Shown: positions 25,720-32,108 of the stretch, one piece after another
Layout: each line of letters opens with the position of its first letter
Position numbering within the stretch: position 1 is the first letter of the stretch
Source of the DNA: Geodermatophilus chilensis
GTDB lineage: Bacteria; Actinomycetota; Actinomycetes; Mycobacteriales; Geodermatophilaceae
Assembly (NCBI RefSeq): GCF_002802985.1
Contig: NZ_NVPT01000047.1
Location: 1 to 32,108, forward strand
Reading direction: 5' to 3'
Length of the DNA: 32,108 bases
Program-made: the position numbers and the translations under genes
The notes under the pieces: generated by a model
What the model was told of the DNA's origin: nothing
The model's database searches: none
What the model saw: only the letters and a program-made list of their open reading frames with translations

Positions 25720-25814
25720 CGGTGGGCCCTTCGAGGGGTGTGACTGGCCCGCCTCCCACGGAGGGCGGGGACGATCGGCTGAAGTGTCGCCGAACACTCA
25801 TTCTGAAGCTACAC

Positions 25815-25824
25815 AGAAATTTCT
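25815..25824 (+). promoter_or_regulatory. Small palindrome upstream of the P5C dehydrogenase gene
   Basis: AGAAATTTCT is a perfect 10-base palindrome in an unusually A/T-rich patch about 95 bases before the start codon. It could be an operator or part of a promoter; no clear -35/-10 pair for the leftward genes was found beside it. Confidence 0.3.
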
Positions 25825-25884
25825 ATGCCGACCACCCAGCCTCCCGGCCTTGGCAGCCATGGTCCCCGACTGACTCCGCAGGGC

Positions 25885-25913
25885 TTGTCAGATCTGTGAT
25901 CACATCCTAGTGT
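25885..25913 (+). promoter_or_regulatory. Candidate promoter of proline dehydrogenase
   Basis: TTGTCA (25885-25890) and TAGTGT (25908-25913) are 17 bases apart and read toward proline dehydrogenase. The palindromic operator fills the spacer, as in the promoter of the amine oxidase/DapA pair. On the opposite strand TAGGAT (25909-25904) could be the -10 of the P5C dehydrogenase operon, but no good -35 is seen for it. Confidence 0.55.
25891..25910 (-). promoter_or_regulatory. Operator-like palindrome, copy 2
   Basis: Read on the minus strand this is CTAG-NN-TGTGATCACAGATC, the same 18 defined bases as copy 1 at 2432-2451. The core TGTGATCACA is a perfect palindrome at 25895-25904. It lies between divergent genes for P5C dehydrogenase and proline dehydrogenase and probably controls both. 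Conservation of non-palindromic flanks, CTAG on one side and GATC on the other, argues against coincidence. Confidence 0.65.
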
Positions 25914-26009
25914 CGTCGGTGCATTCCATCCTCGGCGACCAGTCACCTCCCTCGCGTCCCGCTCGGCGGTCGGCCGGGTCGCCCTCGTCCTCTGTCCCGG
26001 GAGATCTCG

Positions 26010-26921
26010 ATGCTGAGTCGCCTCCTCCTCGTCGCATCCGAGAGCGAGAAGCTCGGGACGACGGTCAGCCGTTCGCCGCTCACCCGCGGCCTGGTCTCCC
26101 GCTATGTCGCGGGCACGACCCTCGACGACGCCATGGCGGTCACCGACCGGCTCCGGCAGCAGGGGCTCGAGGTGAGCCTCGATCTGCTCGGCGAGTCCGT
26201 CACCGATCTGGCCGACGCGGAGCGGGCGGCGCAGGAGTACATCGAAGCGCTTCCCGCCCTGGCAGAACGGGCGCCCGGCTCCACCATCTCGGTTAAGCTC
26301 TCCCAGCTCGGCGTCGCCGTCGATCAGCAGGTCTGCGCCCAGCACCTGGGCAAGCTCCTCGCCGCGGCCGACGAGCACGGCGTGCTGGTCGAGGTGGACA
26401 TGGAGGCCAGCTCGATCGGCAAGGCGATCCTGGAGACCTACCGGACGGTCCTGCCCCGGCACCAGCAGACCCGGGTGGCCATGCAGGCCGCCATGCGCCA
26501 GACGCTGCCCGACCTGCAGTCGTTCACCGAGGTCAAGCCGCGCGTCCGGCTGGTCAAGGGCGCCTTCTTGGAGTCCCTGGAGAACGCGGCCCAGGACAAG
26601 GCCGAGGTCACCGCGCGGTACCGGTGGTTCACCACCTGGGCGCTGGAGAACCTTCCCGACCCGGCGTTTGGCACCCACGACGACGCCTGCATAGACCACG
26701 TCAAGTCCGAGGCGGCCCGGCTCGGCATCGATCGGCGGGACTTTGAGTTCCAGATGCTCTACGGAGTGCGCCGGCAGCTGCAGCAGCAGCTGGCCCGGGA
26801 GGGCTACCGCGTCCGTCTCTATCTGCCCTACGGCTCACAGTGGTACCCGTACCTGATGCGCCGGATGGCCGAGCGGCCGGCCAACTTGCTGCTGTTCCTG
26901 CGTTCTCTCATCGGGGGCTGA
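26010..26921 (+). CDS. putB: Proline dehydrogenase (monofunctional, FAD-dependent)
   Basis: A 303-residue TIM-barrel flavoenzyme of the short actinobacterial/Bacillus type, oxidising L-proline to delta1-pyrroline-5-carboxylate and passing electrons to quinone at the membrane. Motifs in order are SVKLSQLG, DMEASS, RLVKGAF, FGTHD and the substrate-binding helix end YLPYGSQWYPYLMRRMAERP with the paired Arg that holds proline carboxylate. GGGAG stands before the ATG. It is divergent from the P5C dehydrogenase gene and only three bases from the sarcosine oxidase-like gene, so it is the first gene of a rightward operon. Symbol usage varies (putB, prodH). Confidence 0.95.
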   Translation: MLSRLLLVASESEKLGTTVSRSPLTRGLVSRYVAGTTLDDAMAVTDRLRQQGLEVSLDLLGESVTDLADAERAAQEYIEALPALAERAPGSTISVKLSQLGVAVDQQVCAQHLGKLLAAADEHGVLVEVDMEASSIGKAILETYRTVLPRHQQTRVAMQAAMRQTLPDLQSFTEVKPRVRLVKGAFLESLENAAQDKAEVTARYRWFTTWALENLPDPAFGTHDDACIDHVKSEAARLGIDRRDFEFQMLYGVRRQLQQQLAREGYRVRLYLPYGSQWYPYLMRRMAERPANLLLFLRSLIGG

Positions 26922-26924
26922 CCG

Positions 26925-28079
26925 ATGACGGACGCAGAGGTCGTCGTCGTCGGTGCCGGCCTGACCGGCGCCTCGACCGCGTGGGCACTGGCCCGGGACG
27001 GCGTGTCCGTCGTCCTCTTCGAGGCCCACAGGTTTGGCCACACCCTCGGCAGCTCCCACGGGAGCTCGCGGATCTTCCGGCGGATCTACCGGGATCCGCT
27101 GTACCTGCGGATGACCGCTCAGGCACAGCGGATGTGGACGGACCTGCAGGACGAGAGCGGCACCTCGCTCCTGCAGTGGACCGGCGGCATCGACCACGGC
27201 CGCATGCGGGACCCCGAGGGCATTGCCGCGTTCCTCGCCGAGCAGCCGGAGAAGGTGCCGCACGAGCTGGTGAGTGCTCGGGAGGCTGAGGACCGGTGGC
27301 CGGGGATGTGTTTCACCGGCCCGGTGCTGTTCCACCCTGACGCCGGCACCATCGACGCCGATGCCACGGTCACCACCTTCTTGACCGAAGCCGGCAGGCA
27401 CGGCACGCGGCTGCTCCCAGAGACCCCCGTGGAGCGCATCGACGTCCACGGCGACACGGCTGTGACCGTGCACGCCGGCGAGGAGTCGGTGCGGGCGCAC
27501 AGCGTCGTGCTGGCCAACGGACCGTGGATGCCGGACTTCCTCCCCGCGTCCGGCCTGGGCATCGACCTCCCACCGATGCAGGTCACCCAGCAGCACGTCT
27601 TCCACTTCCCGCGACGAGAGCCGGGCACCACCTGGCCCGTGGTCGTGCACAAGGAGGACATGCAGGTCTTCGCGCTGCCGTCGGGTAGCGACGGTGGACC
27701 CCGTCCCGCGGTCAAGGTCGCCCAGCACGACGCCGGGCCGGTCACCACCCCCGGTGCGTCGGCGGGTGGGCTTGACCCGTCCTGGCGGGACCGGATCCTG
27801 GACTACGTGAGGGCGTGGATGCCAGGTCTGGAGGACGTCCCGGTCGCCGACGCGACCTGCCTCTACACGACCACTGCGGACGAGGACTTCGTCCTGGACC
27901 GACGCGGTCCGGTGGTCGTCGCGTCACCGTGCTCCGGGCACGGCGCGAAGTTCGCCCCGCTGCTCGGCCAACTCGTTGGTGACCTGGCCCGCGGCCGCCG
28001 CAGGCCCGAACCGCAGTTCGCGCTCGACCGTCCCGGCCGGACCACGGGACCTCGGGCGAGCGCCCCCGTCCCTGGTTGA
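26925..28079 (+). CDS. Monomeric sarcosine oxidase/N-methyl amino acid oxidase-like flavoenzyme
   Basis: A 384-residue member of the MSOX/SolA family. The N-terminal FAD fold is VVVVGAGLTGASTAWALAR. The covalent-flavin Cys expected near 308-315 is C312 in CLYTTTADEDF, followed by the active-site SGHGAKFAP. These enzymes oxidise secondary or tertiary N-methyl amines, releasing formaldehyde and hydrogen peroxide; relatives act on sarcosine, N-methyltryptophan and pipecolate. Sitting in an operon with proline dehydrogenase, conversion of N-methylproline to proline is the natural guess and would supply the second demethylation of proline betaine. Its stop (TGATG) overlaps the start of the following broken regulator gene, so these were once translationally coupled. 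Neither catalase nor peroxidase is in the window. Confidence 0.92.
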   Translation: MTDAEVVVVGAGLTGASTAWALARDGVSVVLFEAHRFGHTLGSSHGSSRIFRRIYRDPLYLRMTAQAQRMWTDLQDESGTSLLQWTGGIDHGRMRDPEGIAAFLAEQPEKVPHELVSAREAEDRWPGMCFTGPVLFHPDAGTIDADATVTTFLTEAGRHGTRLLPETPVERIDVHGDTAVTVHAGEESVRAHSVVLANGPWMPDFLPASGLGIDLPPMQVTQQHVFHFPRREPGTTWPVVVHKEDMQVFALPSGSDGGPRPAVKVAQHDAGPVTTPGASAGGLDPSWRDRILDYVRAWMPGLEDVPVADATCLYTTTADEDFVLDRRGPVVVASPCSGHGAKFAPLLGQLVGDLARGRRRPEPQFALDRPGRTTGPRASAPVPG

Positions 28080-28756
28080 TGGCCGGGCCCGTCCTCGTCG
28101 TCCGCCCCCCGTCCCTGCTGGCGGACCAGGTCTTCGCCACCCTTGGCGACGCGATCTCGAACGGGGACCTGCCCGTCGGGACGCGGTTGCACGTCGGTGA
28201 CCTCGCCCAGCGGGCGGGCACCAGGCGTCACGCCCGTCCGTGAGGGGATCAGTCGGTTGGGGGAAGCACGACTCGCCGTCCGGGTCCCGCATCGGGGGGC
28301 AGTCGTCAAGGGGCTCACCCGCGACGAGCTGCTGCACGTCTAGACGTCCGGTTCCACCTCGAGGTCCCGGCAGCCGCGTAGGGCAGCCGGCGTGTCGACC
28401 CGGCGACCGTCTCGCTGATGGAGGGCGCGCACCACCGCATGTGCGAAGCGGCCACCGACGGCCGGCTCGGCGCCGCCCTCGACGAGGACGAGCAGATGCT
28501 TCGCCTGCTGTACGCCAGCACCGGCAACCTGGTCCTCCTTGAGGTGATCGAGGCACTCTGGCGACGGTGCCGGCCGTACAAGCTGGTGGGTGCCACGGAG
28601 GCACGACGGAACGACGACCGGTCGCTCTGGTGGCACCAGTCCGGCCTCGTGGCCGCCGCTGCAGCGTGGGACGGCGAGGCCGCCGCCGGCATCACGCGGA
28701 GGTCACTCCTCGATGCCCGTGCGCGGGTCGAGACCACTCTCGCTCCCGGCCCGTGA
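28079..28756 (+). pseudogene. Broken GntR/FCD-family regulator
   Basis: The ATG overlaps the preceding stop. Frame A gives a winged-helix start (SLLADQVFATLGDAISNGDLPVG) but runs into a stop at about 28243. The expected continuation VTPVREGISRLGEARLAVRVPHRG is in the +1 frame and ends at TAG 28341-28343. The sequence then returns to frame A (DVRFHLEVPAAA), meets an in-frame TAG at 28379-28381, and continues with an FCD effector domain (MEGAHHRM, LYASTGNLVLLEVIEALWRRCRPYKL) to 28756. Two compensating shifts and a nonsense codon indicate a dead gene or poor sequence. It was probably the operon's own regulator and a candidate ligand of the TGTGATCACA operators. Confidence 0.8.
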
Positions 28757-28890
28757 CCCCCGGATGTGGCCGGGAAGCGTTCCAGGCCAGCAACTGACAT
28801 TGCACTGATACTGTTGGTCTCCGTCCTCGTCCCGCTCGCGCGGATCGGAGTTCGTCCGGCCTCGTGCACTGCCTCATCAAGGATGACCAC

Positions 28891-29559
28891 GTGGCTCACG
28901 GCCTCACCTCCGTCGACGGATCCTCGTCGACTGCTGTTCCCATCCGCCTGGTCGACCGGGCGTACGAGTCCCTCCGGGACGCGCTGATCTCGCTCCGCAT
29001 CGAGCCGGGGGAGCCGATGGACGAGAAGCAGCTGAGCGCGGCGATGGGCGTGGGGCTCACGCCGGTCCGGGACGCGTTGAAGCGGCTGACGCTCGAGGGC
29101 CTGGTCGTCATCTACCCCCGGCGCGGGACCTTCGCAGCGGAGATCAGGGTCTCCGACGAGCTGTGGCTGACCGAGGTGCGGATCCCTCTGGAGGGGCAGG
29201 CGGCCGCCCTGGCTGCCCAGCGAGCCGTCCCCGAGGACTGCGCGCGGTTGCTCGAGCTGGTCGCCCGGCTCGAGGACGACGGGACGGACCTCGTCGACCT
29301 CGACGCGGCCACCCACCGCGCTGTGTACGCCGCCTCGCACAACGCCTACCTCGAGGCCACCTGCAGCCAGTACGCGAACCTCGCCATGCGGCTCTGGAAC
29401 TACGCGTTCCGGCGGGATCCGGACGCGTCCGACGTCCCCTGCACCCTGGGCAGCGTGGTGCAGGCCATCGTGGCCCGTGATCCCGAACGGGCCCGCCTTG
29501 AGGCGGAGCTCCACTTGCGGCACTTCTCGGACGAGGTCCGCAGCCTCCTGTCCCGCTGA
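28891..29559 (+). CDS. GntR-family (FCD subgroup) transcriptional regulator
   Basis: A 222-residue regulator. The winged helix covers roughly residues 20-85, with the recognition segment in GVGLTPVRDALKRLTLEGLVV. The FCD effector domain follows, with the metal-site residues D138 and H142 (DAATHRAV) and a late His in LHLRHF; the usual third His (normally in an H-x-x-I-x-x-AI pattern) is replaced in GSVVQAIVARD, so the metal site may be incomplete. GTG at 28891 was chosen because AAGGA lies seven bases before it; an upstream in-frame GTG at 28864 has no site. It follows the broken FCD gene and is the best intact candidate to bind the shared operators, unless the IclR protein does so. Confidence 0.9.
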   Translation: MAHGLTSVDGSSSTAVPIRLVDRAYESLRDALISLRIEPGEPMDEKQLSAAMGVGLTPVRDALKRLTLEGLVVIYPRRGTFAAEIRVSDELWLTEVRIPLEGQAAALAAQRAVPEDCARLLELVARLEDDGTDLVDLDAATHRAVYAASHNAYLEATCSQYANLAMRLWNYAFRRDPDASDVPCTLGSVVQAIVARDPERARLEAELHLRHFSDEVRSLLSR

Positions 29560-29776
29560 CTGCACCAACGCCGTACATCGACCGGCACGCCCGGCCCTAC
29601 CAGTCTGACCTCGGATCCGGCAGGACCAGACACGGACCCGGTCTCGTCGTCCCGTCACCTCTGGCCGGTCGGGTCGGGCCGCCTGCTCAGATCCCAGGTA
29701 GGAGGACGACACGGAGGCGATCGAGACGACGACCGGAGTGGGTCGACCTCGTCGGACCCCCTCGAGGAGATCGTGG

Positions 29777-30311
29777 ATGCGCGGTCGTTCGATACCGCGC
29801 GCACTGGCGGCCGCCTTCATCACCGTCGCGGGCTTCCAGGGGCTGGCGGCATGCACCTCGGGGGGCGGGGGCGAAGGTGGGGATTGGATACGACCAGCAG
29901 GGTCTGCTCATCGGCGCTGTGACGGTTTGCCGAGACGAAGTGGCGCAGGTCGACCTCGCTGCCGTCCCAGCAGAACAGGACACCACGCTCGGCACATGGC
30001 ATCGGGTGTCGCCACTCCGGGCTGGTACGGAGACCTGGCCACTGCAAGCCACTCCCACTTCGACATGGCGGACTCGGAGTAGCACCGACTTCGCGTTGGA
30101 CGCGGACACTGAGTACAGGCTCGCCGGCATCGACCAGGATGGCAGTCGTCGGACTGACGTCCTGGTCTTCCGAGGTCGCGACTTGGTCCGGCTCGAGCCC
30201 GGCGAGCTATACGTCGCACGGACCAGCCTCACCGATCCGCATGGCAACGTCGCCTCGACGCTGCGTGCCATATCTCTGGATGAGATCTCCGAAGAGGTCT
30301 GCAGCACCTGA
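29777..30311 (+). pseudogene. Putative lipoprotein with a frame break in a G-run
   Basis: ATG at 29777 with GAGGAG seven bases before it opens a signal peptide (RALAAAFITVAGFQGLAAC) ending in the lipobox LAAC. Immediately after come two G-runs (six and five G's around 29858-29870). In the starting frame the reading turns to low-complexity sequence. In the +1 frame a coherent 145-residue continuation (VGIGYDQQGLLIGAVTV...) runs to 30311. Removing one G would join the two into a secreted protein of about 177 residues. The mature part resembles no family I know. It is less GC-rich than its neighbours. Alternatives are a sequencing error or a switchable homopolymer. Confidence 0.6.
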
Positions 30312-30381
30312 CGACAGACGAAAGATCCTGCGGCGCCGGCGGACGTCTCGTCGGCTTGGCGGCTTCCGGGTCCAGCGACGT

Positions 30382-30410
30382 GCCACGCCGCTTGCAAAGT
30401 GCGGCGTGGC
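30382..30410. terminator. Bidirectional hairpin between convergent genes
   Basis: GCCACGCCGC and GCGGCGTGGC form a perfect 10-base-pair stem with a 9-base loop (30392-30400). It lies between the rightward lipoprotein gene and the leftward ThrE-family gene and can serve both. No U-run is present. Confidence 0.75.
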
Positions 30411-30471
30411 TCATCCACGGGGCTGCCAACCGACCCTGATGTGTTCGTGGCAGCCGGCCCGGTCAGGCCGT

Positions 30472-31875
30472 TCAGTCGCTGGTCAGGGCGCGGCGGCGGA
30501 CGCGTTCGTCGTAGCGGTCCCGTGTCGCGCTGACCGGTCTGCCGAGGTACTCACCTAGCGTGACGCCGGCGGCGAGGGCGAGCCCGATGGCGGCGGCCCC
30601 GACCAGGGCGGCGAGCCCTTCCTCGGCGTCGGCGTCGACCACGACGGTGAACAGCCCGTGGTAGATCGCCAGGCCGGGCAGCAGCGGGACGATGCCGCAG
30701 ACGGCGACGAGCTGGGGTGGGACCCGCAGCCACTGGGTCAGCACCTCACCGCCGAACCCGAGCAAGACGGCCGCGAGTCCGCTGGCCAGCGCGGGGCCGG
30801 CGCCGAGTGCGCCGGCCGCCCAGAACGTGGTCCAGGACAGCGCGCCGGCTGCCGCGGCCAGGCCGACGGCGCGCGGCCGGGCGTGGCAGGCCAGGGCCCA
30901 GAACCCGGCGATCCCGGCCGATGCGGCCAGCGCGACGGTGAACGGCACGGGGGCGGGGGAGGTGTCGACGACGGTCAGGGGCAGCTGTGCGCGCTGGGCG
31001 AGGTCGAGCACGCCGGCGATGCCCACGACGATGCCGACGGTCAGCGTGACAACCTCGAAGGCCCGTCCCGCGGCGGTCACCGGAAACCCGCTGATCGCGT
31101 CCTGCGCGGCGCTCACCAGGGACAGGCCGGCCAGCAGCACGACGATGCCAGCGGCGACGACGACGGAGGTCCGCACGTCGACGTCCCCGGCGAGCAGCAG
31201 GACGGCGACCCCGGTAGCGAGCGCGGCCCCGGCAGCCTGCTGGAAGAACGGCGGCAGGCTACGCCGGGCGAGCCCGCGGATCACCTGCTCGATCAGCGCG
31301 GTGGTCAGGGCGGCCAGCAGCGCCTCCAGCCAGCCTCCGCCGATGACGAGCCCGAAGCAGCCGGCGACGCCGGCCCAGGCCAGCGCGTTCACGGTCCGTC
31401 GGTAAGTGGCCGGGGCGCTCACCACCCGGTCCAGCCGGTGGTGCGCCTCCTCGACGTCGAGACCGCCCGCACCCACGGCCCGCGCCAGGTCGGTGACCCC
31501 CTGCAGCCGGGTGTAGTCGGTGCGGCTGGTGCGCACGATCCGCACCGCGGTCAGCGGCACAGCGTCCTCGCGGTCGTAGCTGACCGTGAGGGAGGTGAAG
31601 GTGATGTCGACCTGGCAGCTGGTCAGCCCGTAGGCGGCGGCGACCCGCAGCACCGTCGCGGTCACGTCGGCGGCCGCGGCTCCGATGGCGAGCATCGACT
31701 CCCCGATCCGCAGGGCCAGACCGAGCGCGGCATGCGCAGAGATGTCATCCATCCCGCTGGGCTGGGCACGAAGACCGATGGGGGCGGTCGGCGGGCTGGT
31801 GCCCGCAATGGCTCGCCAGGCCCGTTCCGGGATGCGTGCGCGTGAAATCGAACGACTCTGGGGCCGGGCGGACAC
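30472..31875 (-). CDS. Threonine/serine exporter family (ThrE-like) membrane protein
   Basis: A 467-residue protein with the two-part ThrE architecture. A cytoplasmic N-terminal domain (about 43-165; ALRIGESMLAIGAAAADVTATVLRVAAAYGL, DITFTSLTVSYDRE) is followed by about ten hydrophobic segments from residue 165 on (AWAGVAGCFGLVIGGG, then repeated helices to AIGLALAAGVTLGEYLG). Family members export small neutral amino acids by proton-motive force. The GTG at 31875 lies six bases from a TAGTCT box, suggesting leaderless expression; the ATG at 31752 (MDDISAHAALG), where many homologues begin, is the alternative. No operon partner is seen. A link to amino acid overflow during proline or betaine use is possible but unproven. 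Confidence 0.88.
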   Translation of the reverse strand: MSARPQSRSISRARIPERAWRAIAGTSPPTAPIGLRAQPSGMDDISAHAALGLALRIGESMLAIGAAAADVTATVLRVAAAYGLTSCQVDITFTSLTVSYDREDAVPLTAVRIVRTSRTDYTRLQGVTDLARAVGAGGLDVEEAHHRLDRVVSAPATYRRTVNALAWAGVAGCFGLVIGGGWLEALLAALTTALIEQVIRGLARRSLPPFFQQAAGAALATGVAVLLLAGDVDVRTSVVVAAGIVVLLAGLSLVSAAQDAISGFPVTAAGRAFEVVTLTVGIVVGIAGVLDLAQRAQLPLTVVDTSPAPVPFTVALAASAGIAGFWALACHARPRAVGLAAAAGALSWTTFWAAGALGAGPALASGLAAVLLGFGGEVLTQWLRVPPQLVAVCGIVPLLPGLAIYHGLFTVVVDADAEEGLAALVGAAAIGLALAAGVTLGEYLGRPVSATRDRYDERVRRRALTSD

Positions 31876-31887
31876 GCCCTTAGACTA
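31875..31887 (-). promoter_or_regulatory. Leaderless promoter of the ThrE-like gene
   Basis: On the minus strand TAGTCT (31887-31882) is six bases from the GTG at 31875, fitting TANNNT leaderless spacing. A weak TGGTCA (31909-31904) stands 16 bases upstream as a possible -35. Confidence 0.5.
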
Positions 31888-31901
31888 TTGCGGCCATAGT
31901 C
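31883..31901. promoter_or_regulatory. Inverted repeat over the ThrE-like promoter
   Basis: GACTAT (31883-31888) and ATAGTC (31896-31901) are perfect complements with a 7-base spacer, overlapping the -10 box. It is a plausible operator for a repressor. Confidence 0.4.
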
Positions 31902-31965
31902 GCTGACCAGTACGCCGCCCGGAGAGTTGGGACTCAGGCGGACATGCGCAAGTTCGCGGGCGAAG

Positions 31966-31978
31966 GTTGAGAGTCAAC
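31966..31978. other. Small inverted repeat in the otherwise empty right end
   Basis: GTTGA-GAG-TCAAC is a short perfect inverted repeat. The surrounding 31902-32108 holds no coding sequence, tRNA or hairpin terminator that I can recognise; it may belong to the upstream region of a gene beyond the window. Confidence 0.25.
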
Positions 31979-32108
31979 GGATATCTGGCCGGAGTTCCGA
32001 AGATCACAGGCACATGCAGGCTTGATCGATAGCGTTGTCGCTGGTCAGCGGGTCGGGTGTCGTCGCAGCGCCTAAATCCTGTAGGCACACGGCTGGTGCT
32101 TTTCAGCT

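Noticed and set aside
1-32108. CRISPR arrays, tRNA or rRNA genes, prophage or toxin-antitoxin modules
   Set aside because: No regularly spaced repeats, no cloverleaf-like sequence and no such protein families were recognised on either strand.

Overview
The window is chromosomal DNA of a high-GC actinobacterium. The evidence is GC-rich coding throughout, GTG starts, probable leaderless promoters, a ~1650-residue NAD-dependent glutamate dehydrogenase, and a formaldehyde dehydrogenase of the mycothiol-dependent type. A Geodermatophilaceae-like host (Blastococcus, Geodermatophilus, Modestobacter) is a guess from overall feel and was not tested.

The unifying theme is uptake and breakdown of an N-methylated betaine, most likely proline betaine (stachydrine) and/or hydroxyproline relatives, to glutamate and 2-oxoglutarate. 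Left arm (1-13 kb): a leftward pair (FAD amine oxidase-like enzyme, DapA-family lyase) diverges from a rightward betaine ABC transporter (ATPase with CBS tail, permease, lipoprotein binding protein) ending at a strong hairpin. A MOSC protein, the large glutamate dehydrogenase and an Ldh-family oxidoreductase follow. Centre (13-20 kb): a leftward flavin/2Fe-2S reductase diverges from a DddP-like M24 protein and a Rieske oxygenase. Two insertion sequences (a decayed IS630-family copy and an intact IS5-family copy) lie exactly at the Rieske stop codon, then an IclR regulator with a leaderless promoter. Right arm (20-28 kb): a leftward run of P5C dehydrogenase, mycothiol-dependent formaldehyde dehydrogenase, metallo-beta-lactamase-fold hydrolase, proline-racemase-family enzyme and MDR reductase diverges from proline dehydrogenase and a sarcosine oxidase-like N-demethylase. 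Tail (28-32 kb): a broken GntR/FCD gene, an intact GntR/FCD regulator, a frameshifted lipoprotein and a ThrE-family exporter. No intergenic stretch exceeds 300 bases; 29560-29776 and 31902-32108 hold nothing I can name apart from a small inverted repeat at 31966-31978.

Proposed flow (inference): the transporter imports the betaine; the Rieske oxygenase with its reductase removes one N-methyl as formaldehyde; the sarcosine oxidase-like flavoenzyme removes the second; proline dehydrogenase and P5C dehydrogenase give glutamate; the large GDH gives 2-oxoglutarate. Formaldehyde goes to the mycothiol-dependent dehydrogenase and its hydrolase partner. The racemase-family enzyme, Ldh-family enzyme, DapA-family lyase and amine oxidase could form a hydroxyproline side branch.

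The most notable non-coding signal is one operator-like sequence, CTAG-NN-TGTGATCACAGATC, which appears in the two divergent promoter regions 23 kb apart (about 2432-2451 and 25891-25910) and lies between the -35 and -10 boxes of readable promoters. It links the transporter, the amine oxidase/DapA pair and the proline catabolic genes into one candidate regulon. The DddP-like M24 protein, which retains all the DMSP-lyase active-site residues I can recall, is the most notable coding observation.
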